Shown here in pieces: positions 45,510 through 57,099 of a stretch of 64,000 nucleotides of DNA. The notes below the pieces were generated by a model, which saw only the letters and a program-made list of their open reading frames with translations, made no database searches and had not been told where the DNA came from. Source of the DNA: Adiantum capillus-veneris (lineage: Eukaryota > Streptophyta > Polypodiopsida > Polypodiales > Pteridaceae). Both the position numbers and the translations under genes were made by a program. Every line of letters starts with the position of its first letter. Positions within the stretch are counted from its first letter, which is position 1. The stretch is from contig CM043944.1 in assembly GCA_014529385.2 (NCBI GenBank), positions 54,226,268 to 54,290,267 on the forward strand, in the 5' to 3' direction.

Positions 45510-47447
45510 ACCGTCACCCCAGGTATCTTATTTGCATACAAATATTCCGACTCATATCAAACAAGATCTTGTGTATACCAAGATTCAGAAGTTGGCAGAA
45601 ACATGCTCTTCTCGAGCCCAGGTTACCACCACCCTCAAATAACCAACCCATAGAAACATACATGGTGGAAACATTATCCTCGACTATTTAGCCGTTTTGT
45701 GGAATTGTAGATCTAGAGTACATCATGTTGGTAATGATTGCACAAATGCTCCTAACTTTCTTGCAGACGTTTCACCGTGTAGTGCAAATAGATACATCAT
45801 GGATGTCCTTTCTCAAGGTCCCAAGGGCTTATGCTATAATATGCCAGGCCAACCTCCGAATAAGTACTCCATGGATTCTATGCTAGGATGATGTTTCTAC
45901 CATCCTACTATATGAAGACATTTGAAGATTCATTCTACAAGGGATTCTTCACTAATTAGTCCAAGATCTTTGCCCCGTCATCACCAATCTATGAACGAGA
46001 TTTGTCAGCTACTTCGTAGTTGAGCAAAGAAATAAAGTAACCATGTAGTTTATGTCCATTGAAGATAAGGAACTCTATCTCATATACCAACAAGGTCTCT
46101 AGCAGCATTCACAAAGATCAGTGGCAAGGAAACATGACCACTACTTAGCAGCCTAAGTAGGTGTGTCGTGGACGACGCAAAGGAGGGGGAGAATTTTATC
46201 TGCTTAGCTAACAAGAGCCGGAGAAAGAGTAACAAGAGCCATATAAAGAGTATCAGAAGGGACACCACTTGTTTTTTAAAGCCAATTGAATGTATTAAAC
46301 CCCTTTGTATTACTAAGAAATCCCGCAAAGTCCAAAGCCATTTTAATATTATTGATTGGCAACAAGTCTAGAGGGGTTGAGGGCTCTAAGTTTGTAATCA
46401 TATGTAGTTTTTAAGCTTTGTATTGAGCCTAAATAGCTAGGAATCCACTCTTTGAACCTTGGCTAAGGTATAAAAGCCAAATTTTGTAATTAAGAAACTA
46501 AGTTTTTGGGGATAATGAAAGTAAGCATTGCTATAGAAGCTCAACGTGAGTCTACCATTTCTTTGATTCCTCCTGTCTCTCTTGTACGGTGTTGCATTGC
46601 TATTCCGAGCATACCAATGTGTTTGGAGGTGAAAGATCTTCCATTTAATGTAAGTTTCTTGCAATGAAATTGTGTTTTTAGTCGTACTAACACAAGATGA
46701 TTTTGCTTCCTATGCAGAATAAAGGTACCAAAACTGGTTTTTGACCTTAGAAATAGGTAGAGCTCGTCTAGAGGAAGCTGTAGAGTACTTTGGGTCTCAA
46801 AATTGAGACCTAGAATAGGTTGTTTATCTTATGTGCGGTTTTGTCTGAGTATAAAAAAGGACGAGTACATGAGAGCATTTAGGATACTCTACTCATACTA
46901 GGCATAAAGTTTCATTGCATTCGGAGACTTGTAGCTATGTCGAATCATCGGATCAAGCTTATGGTAAGGAAAGTAGATTTTGATGTCTGGCACACATTTG
47001 AGACTGAGATAGGTATGAACGGCTTAGACTTGGGGTTTTCAAGAGATTAGCTATCTCTTGTCGCCTCCACTTACTAGTTGAGTAAGCTACAACCCACAAA
47101 TTGACAATTTTTATGTTTGTGCTTCTTGCTTTGCTAGCATTGATATGGTGAGGCTTGGAAACGGCTAATAATATCCTTGCCTCACGAAGTGGGAATTATT
47201 ATATGGAGGAAAAAACAACTTTTTGAGAGAAAAATATGAGCTTTTACAATATCCCTTGTAATTGATTGGGTGATATATGTGTGAATATGTGCCAGGATAA
47301 TGCGTGTGTGCATGTTTATGTGTACATGTGCGTGTCCACATACGTGATATTAAGGGTCTAATGCCAAGTTCAGATAAAAGTTAATTAAATAGATAGACGG
47401 AGAAGTGTGTGTGTGTGTATTCCAAGACAGAATCATGCCATCTAAAG

Positions 47448-47449
<2 letters not shown>

Positions 47450-47497
<48 letters not shown>
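47450..47497. repeat. (AG)n microsatellite
   Basis: About 24 uninterrupted AG units. Confidence 0.95.
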
Positions 47498-47502
<5 letters not shown>

Positions 47503-47891
47503 GTGGTGTTTTTTGGTTTTAGGGGTTAAGAAAGGAGTTGACTATTTTTGCAAGTGTCCAACTGGTATTAAAAGATCTTAACTTACCCACATGAGATTAG
47601 GTATGAAGCAAGCCATTGTTAAATCGTTTAAGGCATGTATGCCAACTATGGCAAGGAGTGGGTAAGGTATATATAGCTACCCATGTTCATCCTTTGGAAA
47701 GAAAGGTAGGTGAAGCCAAATTGATGACACATATCAAGGTATGGGAGATCAACATGAGATGCCTTCACACATTATTAATGAATATGGGGTATTACCACGT
47801 TTGAATGTATGTGACGACATGTACTCATCCGTGATAATATTCGCTAAAGATAGAGACAATTAGAGAGTGCGAGAGAATGTGCACGTATTTA

Positions 47892-47950
<59 letters not shown>
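47892..47950. repeat. Compound (TG)n(AG)n microsatellite
   Basis: About 12 TG units run straight into about 18 GA units with no spacer. The same compound form recurs at 48104-48176 and, on the other strand, at 51955-52025. Confidence 0.95.
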
Positions 47951-47953
<3 letters not shown>

Positions 47954-48103
47954 GAGGAGAGAGAGTCTTGAATCAAGAGCTGATAATTTAGGGAGACAAA
48001 AAGAGAGGGAGGGAGGGATAAAGAAGAAGATAGTTTTTAATGTCAAGAAAAATTCAAACAAATATCAAAGATTTACTTGGCTAGTATTGATCTTAGGATC
48101 TAA

Positions 48104-48104
48104 T

Positions 48105-48176
<72 letters not shown>
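48104..48176. repeat. Compound (TG)n(AG)n microsatellite
   Basis: About 13 TG units followed directly by about 24 GA units. The ORFs reading VCVCV/ERERER across it are artefacts. Confidence 0.95.
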
Positions 48177-48180
<4 letters not shown>

Positions 48181-50476
48181 ATTTTTATCTTCCTTGAGTG
48201 ATTACAAGCACTACAATCCATCCTCCTTGCTTGTGCATGGTCACAAATCTTATGTTGTGACTAGTGAGCCGGGAAAGAACGAAGCTTGTGGCTATGGGAA
48301 TCAAGAGAGAGAAGATGCTTCGACACAAGAAATAGTGAAAAATGCACACCGTGTCATGCCATGGCATGTACATAATGTGAAATAGAAGCATTCACCTCAC
48401 TTCTGGCACTTTTTGATGCATGGAAATAAAATCAATCACATACATATTGTGATATATGGTAAGTGGCTATTGTGGTCACTATCATGTACATACCTATATG
48501 AGAACCCATGAGAAGTCGTGGCCCTGGACATAGAAACGTTTCATGTTTTCTACTTGATAAGTTGCCTAATTTGGTTTTATAATGTACATATTTCAAGTCT
48601 TTCATGGTGGAACACTCATCTCGCCTACAAAGATTGATGGCGGCAAAAAATGCCAAAAATACCAACTAATGGTCATCTTCGTAAAATTGCATGGAAAGTG
48701 GCACAAAATGAAAAGTGATGTAAATTGAAGCAAATCTATGCTTCGTATGCATATGTGAGTGATCCCACAAATTTAGGGATTTGTTTGACTCTATTTGGTG
48801 TAGAGTTAGGGAGGATCTTTGAGACTAGCATTCATGGTGTTAACATGCTGATGACAAAGTTAATTACACAATAAAGTACGCAATGGAGAAAGAGTGGAGT
48901 GTAGGCAAAAGCTAGGTTAATTGATTCAACGTAAAAATGTGTACAAAGGGCTCATTCTATAGATCTAGCTAAGGCATCTCATATGGCATTAATGATGACA
49001 TTATACGAAGGCTCCAAATCAGCCCATCCAACTTGCAAACTCGTGCGTGACCTTTCAAGCCACTTTAGGAGTCGATTAACTAACTCTAGGTGAGTCCATA
49101 CCCTCTAGTAATCACCCCCATGGGTACCCATACCCTTGAGTACCTTTTCCACATGCTAACACATGGTTCTATGCCATCTATGCATTTCGGTAGGATAAAC
49201 AAGATACACACCGACATAGGACAAAGCCCACAATTCCCAACAACCCTCCCCTTGGGGTTTGGAGTATGAAGAAACTGAAGAGAATTGACATCTCTGTCAC
49301 GCTCCTATCCAGGAGCAAAAGAACATCTCCAATCCAAGAGACCATCCCCAATCTAGGAGAAACTATCTCTAATCCAAGAGACACTCAACACCTCCCCTCA
49401 AATAGATGTAAAGTGCTAGTCCAACAAGATATCTCCAAACAAATATAATTGAAGGGGAAAGAAAAAACAAAAGCTAGAGAACGTCTTCATAGAGTAGAAG
49501 GCTATCCTACCGCCTTCTTCTTGATCTTCATCTTTGTCTTATTCTGCCAAATAGAATTTGGACCTCCGATTTTTGTTGGTGTTGCCTCTGTCATTTTTGA
49601 AACACTTGGGAGGAAGGTTGACCCTTCTTCCCGCAAATGCTGGAAGCCCTTGCTGCTAGACAATCCTTTACTATGTTCCCTTCTTTGCCACCCTTGAAAG
49701 AATTTTTATTACTAAAACTAACTGCAAAAGCTCCTCCCTCTGAAGTAACATTCCAGTATATTCCCCTTCTATGCAATTCACTTCATGGTTGCGCTATGTT
49801 GTGTAGTGCAGCCTTGTCTCTCTACTATCTTGTATCTAAGCTAGTGAGGGAGTAAATAGGGTTTCCCTTCATCAAAATGGTGTGTGGGCTTCAATTTGGA
49901 AGCTCTTAAATCTTTACAAAATTAGAAAATGATCATCTTGAAGGTGGAAGCTCATGTATTCCTTTCAACTATTTGAAGTTATGACCATGTAATTGGGGGA
50001 GAGGCTACACGATTCCATGAAAGAGGTTTGGTACTTGAAAGAGATTTGTACTTGTATGAGAGTTTAGTTTTTATGGTGTTTCTAATTGCTCTTTTTAAGT
50101 AACATTGAATGTGAATTGGTGATCCTTTGATCACGAACTCGCTTGAAAAAATAAGAAAATTTCAAGCACAATAGGAGAGAGGGTTTGTGATTGTTTTGTC
50201 ACGAATGCTCTTAGACTTTAAACCATATAATAGGGAGAACATTGGTTCTATAAATACTTTTTCATATAGTTTTTGTGATTCTCAATACAAAATATCACAG
50301 CCAAAGGTTTCACACCTTTCCAGCTGGATCGCAAACTTTTCGTCACGCTTTTTGGTGAATCTGATGCAAAGCAGCTAGGGTGAGATTTCAAAAACTTATT
50401 TTTGAAGGTTTCAACACAAATAATTTAAAGCTATTGATCAACAAGAGCAATAGGCTTTCATTTTGATCACGGCACA

Positions 50477-51245
50477 ATGCAAATATTTCAAGCATTTGCT
50501 ATATTTATGCAACAAGAGCAGGCTACAAAAAGAAGGGAGTTATCAACAACCAAAGCCTTACAAGCTATTATGAACAAAATGGACTTGTTTGAAGGGAAAT
50601 ATTTCACAATTTATCTTCATGGTTATGTGAAGGAGATGGAGCTACAAGAGGTTCCCGGGAGATGGACATGATTCAACGTTTCGACCTCGTTGTGGCCCTG
50701 AAATTAGAGATCATGTAAGGAGAATCTCGGAGGAGCACGGAGAAGATTTCTAGCAATTCAAATATTCTCTAAAGGAGGATTACTTCGTGGATGACTCTGA
50801 AAGGGTTACAAATAGGAATTTCTTACAATGGTTTGCAAAGCCAAAAGAAGGAATTTTCATTGTTGAAGTGTTATGGAGTTTGAGAGACGCTATGCTCAGC
50901 TATCTAGTGATGGAGGGAGGTACTTTGGATAGCAAAAAGACTAAATTTTTGTTTCATTCTCAAGTTCTTGAGCTCCAATAAAATTTAGAGCTAATGCTTG
51001 AAGAAAAGAATATACAAGAGGTTCTAAAGACCAAGTGGAAAGAGGTTGAGGATGCACTCTCATTGCTTGCTAAAAGGCAACATCATAGAGACAAGATGGC
51101 GGTGAATTGCACCACTTCTACCTCTAGCATGACAGAGAGTCTGCCAAAACCTGTTGTTGTGAGTCCAAAAGGTGATAATTGTATGACATCACCATTAAGA
51201 TCATGGCGTGTTCACCTTAAGCTTCTAACAAGGGAAAAAGCTTAA
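50477..51245 (+). pseudogene. Gag-like retroelement relic
   Basis: Across frames it reads MDLFEGKYFTIYLHGYVKEM, MIQRFDLVV, PEIRDHVRRISEEHGEDF, LKEDYFVDDSERVTNRNFLQ, LDSKKTKFLFHSQVLELQ and WKEVEDALSLLAKRQ. This order (substrate-like start, EM..V, long helical body, SERVT-R-FL-W) resembles a gag family found in plant LTR elements. At least one frameshift and several stops are present. No pol is nearby. Confidence 0.5.
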
Positions 51246-51316
51246 AAAAGGGGGGACTGGAGCCCCCTCATCATCAGCACGTGGGTGAATGATGGGGGGT
51301 CTTAACCCCCCCTTTT
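51244..51316. repeat. Short hairpin repeat, copy 1
   Basis: AAAAAAGGGGGG at the left pairs with CCCCCCCTTTTTT at the right, with GGAGCCCCCTCATCATC and GATGGGGGG inside. It resembles 51786-51872. It could be a tiny foldback or MITE-type element; no target duplication could be fixed. Confidence 0.5.
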
Positions 51317-51549
51317 TTCCAGCCTTTTCCCCTTTTGATATTGAATTTTTGGTTTCTATTCCCCTGTGACTTGCATGATGCAAGGTGGTGACTGCATGGT
51401 TAGGAATTTGAGGGTGGAACACTTCATATATTGCAGAATGGGTGGAGGATTAGAGATAAGATAAAGCAACGCAGGTCAAACATGGAGCCAACATGCGTGA
51501 GATTTTCACTTATAATATACAACTACACTCACATGCTGCCAATTTTAAT

Positions 51550-51552
<3 letters not shown>

Positions 51553-51639
<87 letters not shown>
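51553..51639. repeat. (CT)n followed by a 27-base C run
   Basis: About 30 CT units (51553-51612) followed by 27 consecutive C (51613-51639). Such a run is rare and prone to sequencing error, so its exact length is uncertain. Confidence 0.9.
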
Positions 51640-51643
<4 letters not shown>

Positions 51644-51785
51644 AGCAACACCTAGCACGCCTACCCTCACTAGAGCTTGCTCAATCAAATTGCCTAAAAG
51701 AACCTCCCTCAAGCACACCAATTTGGCATACATGTTGACCCAGGAAGTGAACATAGGGAGGTGCTTATCCCTTTCATAGAAAAAA

Positions 51786-51872
51786 AGGTCAAAAAAAGGG
51801 GGGAGGGGATGGAGCCCCTCCTTCATCCGTGTGTGTGGATGATGGGGGGATCCAACCCTACCTTTTTTTTAA
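51786..51872. repeat. Short hairpin repeat, copy 2
   Basis: AAAAAAAGGGGGG...GGAGCCCCTCCTTCATC...GATGATGGGGGG...CCTTTTTTTT, a diverged relative of 51244-51316 in the same orientation. The two flank the (CT)n-C27 tract. Confidence 0.5.
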
Positions 51873-51952
51873 TTAGCATGGTCTAAGTGCGTTGACACTG
51901 TCCTTCAAGGTCTCATGGGCTTGACAAATGTCATTGACACAGATCAGTTTCT

Positions 51953-51954
<2 letters not shown>

Positions 51955-51997
<43 letters not shown>

Positions 51998-52025
51998 AGA
52001 CACACACACACACACACACACACAC
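51955..52025. repeat. Compound (CT)n/(CA)n microsatellite
   Basis: About 20 CT units, a five-base break (TTGAG) and about 13 AC/CA units. Read on the minus strand it is (TG)n then (AG)n, the same order as at 47892 and 48104. From 52026 to 53043 I see no gene. The end of this stretch is probably the tail of element E's LTR. Confidence 0.9.
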
Positions 52026-53044
52026 TGGAGGGAGTAACTTGTGGTGGGCCACCAACAGATGTAAAGGAGCACATGGAGGGTGGAGCAACTACTAATAAGA
52101 ATGCAATTACTTTCAAGGGAGATATGGGCCACCAATAGCAACAACTGAGATATAGCGGCCAACTGTGTATAACGGAGGAGGGGTGCTAGAGCATGAAAGG
52201 GGGGGACTCAAAAAGACGTAGCCTCAATATAGAAACAAAGCGGCCACTAGTTGTACATAGAAGAGTTTGAGAGAGGATTCTTGTTTGGCAGCGCAAACAC
52301 AAAGTAGCAGATGACCTTCAACTATGCTATTTTTAGCATATGCTTATGATGTATTAGCATACATTGCTTCATTTTTTGACAACCACATCCAGCTCTACAT
52401 GAGTTCCAGCTTGTATATTTGATGTTACCATGATACCTAGGAGCTATAGAGATGCACACAATTCTATGCATCTCATGGGCGGTCAGACATATTTTTTATG
52501 CCCTAGATATAAAAGTGAGAGTTAGGTCATTTTTTAGGGATCCTCAGGTGAGTTAAGCTTTCATGGAAAGCTTGTAGAGAAGATAGAGGTGAAGATGTTT
52601 GGAGTTGGAGCTTCCTCTTGTGCTCACCTACTTTCTATGGCATGCAATGGAAAGCTAAGTGCTCTTGTTCTTCTTTCTCTTTGTCAATTGTGTTTATGGT
52701 GTGTAGTTAAGCATTGATTAGTCTCTAATTAGTGTTTCCCTCTCTCATTTATCTTCAATTTTACATTATTTGTGAGCTCATTGAGCTTTTGATTGATGTG
52801 TGTGTGTGATTGATGAGAGTGTGCACCCATTGTCCTCTTGATTGTTGAGATTAAAGAAGATTAGAGAGTAGGCATTGAGTGATTAGCCTTCTCCATAGCT
52901 TTCTCTTCTTCTTAACTCTCTTGATTAGGATCCTCTTCTTGCATTTCTAGTGATTCCATGCCTAATTCATGCACTAGCCGGGTTATCAATCCATTGGTTT
53001 GACATTATGTCGGTGAATTGAGCTATGCGACAACCCCCCAACAT

Positions 53045-53063
53045 TGGCGTCGTTGCCGGGGAT
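53045..53063 (+). other. Element E primer-binding site, tRNA-Asp type
   Basis: TGGCGTCGTTGCCGGGGAT one base after an LTR-like end (CCCCCCAACA, ending 53043). It differs by one base from the family A site but lies on the plus strand. It marks the 5' end of a further LTR element whose LTR start I cannot place, because there is no second copy. Confidence 0.75.
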
Positions 53064-55187
53064 TGATTACCTAAGCTAGAGGAGTCATTAGTGTGTTGAA
53101 GAGTCATTAATCATGTTTTAGAATAGTTTAGATTATGCTTTAGGTGTCGGTGATGGTGAATTGTGAATTTATGGTGAGATTTGGTTAAGAAATTGTGATT
53201 AATTTGAATGTTTTTCTCTCTTTTTTCACTAATTATTCACTAGTTTTCTACTAATCCGCTAACAATTGGAGTGCTTTATATGTGTGTATGCTTAATTAGA
53301 GGCTTAGGAATTACTCTTTTGATAAGAAATTGCAAAAAAATTGAGTAAAATCGAGTGATTTTTGAGTGTGTAATTAGGGAATTTTCCTAATTAGGCTCTC
53401 TAATTACTCTCTAATCACATATGATTTTTGTGTTACACATAGCTAAGTCATTGATTTGAAGTGTGACAATCATTCTTATGTGTTTAATTTGATTGAAAAT
53501 GATGCTACACATGAGATTTTGTGCTTGATTGATTGTAGGTGAATTGCGGTTAAGCGGTTGCTAGTACACACACATGTGTATAGGCGTCAATTGGAGTGGA
53601 AAATCGATGCGATGCTTATGTTATTGTGAGCGCATTAAACCATTCATTTGACGATTTGATTTGCAAGTTTGATTAAAGATAATTTCACAAAAAAATAGTG
53701 CAAATCTAAGTGCAATTAGTGTGCCTATGTGTAGGCAAAGTGCACATTTTTTAGTGCAAATTATGGTTTAATTGCTGCCAATTGGGTTCATAAAAAGCAT
53801 TGGATTGCTTGATGTTGTTATGATGATTATGGATCAATTTTTTCATTGATAAAATTGCATCAAAATGCTGCCCAATTTTTGCTAGATTGTGTGTGCATTG
53901 ATTAGCGATTAGTGCTTGATTATGCTTATGTGTTTACACTTAATTGGGCTTGTAATTGATTGCAAATTTGATGTGAAATGGGTTGAATTGCAAAGTTCAA
54001 AGTGTGCTAATCAATTTTATATGCTTAATTCTATTGATAATTATGCTAATTTTTAGTCAAAATTAAGCAAAGAAAGAAGCAAAAATCGACCTGATTTGGA
54101 TGCAAAATGCATAGAAATTTGATTTTGGGTGTAACTTTGAAGTGTTAATTGTAAAAAATTCTTTACAAAATTGAGCGTGTACGCACTTCACGACCTATTT
54201 TTAGTTTCGCACGCGCATACGTCTCACTTCTCGTAACACTGTGTGCATTTACTTAAATTGGATGTGTGTGTGTATGCATTTACTCGATTTAAGTGTGTGT
54301 GCACTTACTTAATTTAGGTGTGTGTGTGCACTTACTTAAATTAGATGTATGTGTGCATGCATTTACTTGACTTAGGTGTGTGTGCATTCACTTGATTTAG
54401 GTGTATGTGAGCACTTACTTGATTTAGGTGTGTGTGCATTGCTTGAATTAGGTGTGTGCGTCATTTAAGAGGGGTGTGTACCATCCTCAATTTGGGTGTG
54501 TGTAAAGTGTAGTGCACAAGCAAACAAAGGGGGTGGGGGGTCAAGCACATGTGCATGCTTGTTTTTAGGTGTGTGGAAAGGGAGTAAAGTCAACAAAAGA
54601 CAAGACATGTGAGAAAAGAATCTATGTTAGAGAAAGACCAACAAAATCAACAAAGATAATAAAAAGAGTGTGTGCATGGGCGTCCGAATTTAAGAAACCT
54701 GTATTATGAGGATCTCTCTCATATACTTTCTCTTATATACCTCGTTCACGCGCGCATTTATGCACGACTAGACACTGAGAGTACATATGTTTGGAGAGTC
54801 GTTTGCCTGATTCGCTTACTTGTTTGACATAGCACATTGTAGGATTTAGTGGACTCTCGACACATTGACATCATTGTGATGTGATTCATGAGCCACTATT
54901 ATCATGCATGATTGACAATAGGTCACCCGTGTGATAGTTTCATTTGATCACACCATTCACATCACTATCTTGCCATACACTTATTATATTGCTTGCTATT
55001 CCTTGAGAGATCTAGATCAGCCCTATTATGCATACACAGTCAATGCATGGAAAAGATTTATGTTGTGCAAGATGTGGGTACAAGCAATTTTCTTATTGGC
55101 ATTTGTTGGCGAGGCTTCCTATTCTAAGCAATGTAATGGTCTTTGAAGCTCCTGTATCATTGCTTGATTGAAGCGACTTGCTCTCCT
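53064..55187 (+). other. Element E leader, no gene seen
   Basis: AT-rich and without convincing ORFs. It includes about eight imperfect units of CACTTACTTGATTTAGGTGTG type between about 54245 and 54470. It passes into minus-strand family A sequence around 55187; the exact junction is not visible. No gag of E is found. Confidence 0.45.
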
Positions 55188-56238
55188 CTAACTGTACTGT
55201 AATCGCAGGAAGAATTGTAAGAATTCAAGCGGCGATGCACTAGGAGCAATTTTGTTGTTCTTCTTTGGGACCCATTTCTTTGCGATTATTGGCTGTTTTG
55301 TTGCTGGCTCTCGTTTGGGAACCCATACTTTCCCGTGCCTCGTTTGTGTTTGAAGAGCTTTCTTTGGGATCCACCCTTTTGTTGTGTGAGTCAACAGTGG
55401 TCTTTGCTTCAGCCCTTGTACGCTTGGTTGGGGACAGGATTCAGGCTTTGAAAGTCGATACTGTGGTTGTTTTGGAATCCAAATGAATTCCTGACTTTTT
55501 TGTGCTTGAATCAACTTCTTTGGAGCCCAAACCTGAGTTGTGAAAGCTTGCGACTTTGTGGTATTCTTACCCGTTCGTGCACGCTTTCCTTGTTTTTGTT
55601 TTGGTGTTGGATCTTGTGATTTGTCATTAGAGATCTTTGTCTTCTTGATCCATATCTGTTTTTGGCCAATCTGGCTTTTTGGTATCCAGATTTGTCGAGC
55701 TTTTCTTCTTTGGCTTCCTGTTCTTTTGACCTGTCATGGTTGTTGCTGAAGGGGTTGGTAATAGTGATGGTCTGAGTTGATGATAGGGGATGTCGTAAGA
55801 TTCATCAGTATCGCTACTATCCTCAACAAGGTTGACTTCTTGTACTTTTCCTTGATTTTTTGGCTGGTAGTGGAAAGTTACTGTCTGTTTGCTCGTGGGT
55901 GGTAGTTTCTTGGAGGACTTTTCTAGCCCATTCATTAGAGCATTGTTAGCTCCTTGCTCTGGTCGTATTCCTCCTAGCTGAGTCTTTGCATCCTTATTAG
56001 GAGCCATGTATGAGGATGCTTGTGGTGGCTGTGTCTTTACGGAGGACTTTGGAATCCACTTTTGATGCACTTTATTCGTGTAGTGATGACATTGATTCCT
56101 GTGTCGTTGATCTTCTTGAAGCTCGAAGTGTTCTACAGAGTCATAGAACTCGTCGTCTTCTTCATCTTTTCATTCTCCACATTTCTTTGTTTGCTCCTTA
56201 TTTCGAGAGCTTGTGGATGTCTGGTTCTCTTCGTTTTC
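55188..56238 (-). pseudogene. Family A polyprotein tail with repeated W-[IV]-P-K motifs
   Basis: In the same frame as the protease, after TAG and TGA stops, the minus strand reads an acidic segment (DEEDDEFYDSVEHFEL) and then HQKWIPKSS. A frameshift near 55720 leads to QIWIPKSQ, QIWIKKTK, QVWAPKKL, FIWIPKQP, KGWIPKKA, KVWVPKRE and KKWVPKKN, ending at 55188. That is eight tryptophan-proline-lysine motifs in basic, low-complexity sequence. Single WVPK motifs occur in plant copia polyproteins; a series after a protease is new to me. The function is unknown; nucleic-acid binding is a guess. Confidence 0.6.
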
Positions 56239-57099
56239 CTAGATGACACTCACTGCAAAATAAGGAACGAGATCATAGCCATTTTCATCACAAAACTTTG
56301 TTGTGGGAGTATCCTTCACGGCGCACACGTCCATAGTAGCCAAGATGTGTTCCCATCCAAAAGGCTCTAACTCTTCTTTAGGAAATGGTTCTGGGATATA
56401 GTCCATATCCTCTATAACCCGTTCTAGGATACATTCCTCATGTTTCAAGCTACCACATTGTGAAGCTCCACACATCCACAGTTCTTTAGGCTTACCTAAC
56501 CAAGCTGGAAGTTCTGATCCTGCTACTGTGCCGGTATCAAACTCCTCAACCGGCGTTCTCGTCACATCCCTATAGCTATGGTCCCTCAAGTTTATCTTTG
56601 TTATGGTTTCCATATGTCTCAGGTATATATGGTCATAACCCCAATCTTGGACCATTTTCAATTGTCGCATGAATGGTCTTCCCAGAATGATGTCATAGTT
56701 GTTCTTCTTGCCAAAGTCAACAAAAGCAAAAGTGTGTTCATATTCAATGCCACAAGAAGTAACAAGTACTTTTTCTAGCAGTCCTATGGGCTTTTCCTTG
56801 TGTCTATCTGCAAGCTGTAGGGTCATTCGTGTGGATATCAAGGCAGGTTTTCCCCATTTTTTCCAAACCTCTTTGGTTGCAATGGCCACACCAGCTCCAC
56901 TGTCAAGGATTGCCATGGTTTTTACACCATTTAATTCCACAGGAAGGGTGGTGTTTCCATCTTCTCCCTCGTAATACTCGCCTACCTTGTTTAATGGCAC
57001 TGGCCTAGTATTTAGTTGAGGCATTTCAAGCTCTTTGATGCCTTCCTCGATTTGAGTCATTGGGGTTTTTACACCAAATTTCTCTAGACATTTACCCAC
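56239..57099 (-). pseudogene. Family A retropepsin, copy 2
   Basis: A 286-codon open stretch. It has LPVELNGVKTMAILDSGAG with catalytic D-S-G (aspartate codon about 56904-56902) and NNYDIILGRPFMRQLKMVQ. A conserved tail follows (MCGASQCGSLKHEECILE, EPFGWEHILATMDVC). This is the element's maturation protease. It starts out of frame with gag, overlapping it by 16 bases; copy 1 has the same frame relation. Stop at 56239. Confidence 0.85.

Larger units (their letters stand above)
41921..46720. repeat. Tandem segmental duplication, unit 2 (4.80 kb)
   Basis: Second copy of 37132-41920, joined head to tail at AAAGG. By eye the units differ at roughly 1-2% of bases plus small indels, so the event is much younger than the G insertion it contains. 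Confidence 0.93.
46721..50476. other. Unclassified noncoding region
   Basis: No ORF here has recognisable protein character. It holds microsatellites at 47450-47497, 47892-47950 and 48104-48176. On the minus strand two purine tracts stand before TGTTG starts (about 49231-49255 and 49386-49402), which could be 3' ends of decayed LTR elements. Nothing else could be assigned. Confidence 0.5.

Noticed and set aside
47877-48197. 106-codon ORF across microsatellites
   Set aside because: Made of VCVCV and ERERER from (TG)n and (AG)n.
49449-49855. Possible host gene fragment (82 and 72 codons)
   Set aside because: No domain, no plausible splice context or conservation visible; unresolved noncoding DNA is the safer call.
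51493-51826. ORFs over the (CT)n-C27 tract
   Set aside because: LSLSLS/PPPPP and GGGG/ERER translations of simple repeats.
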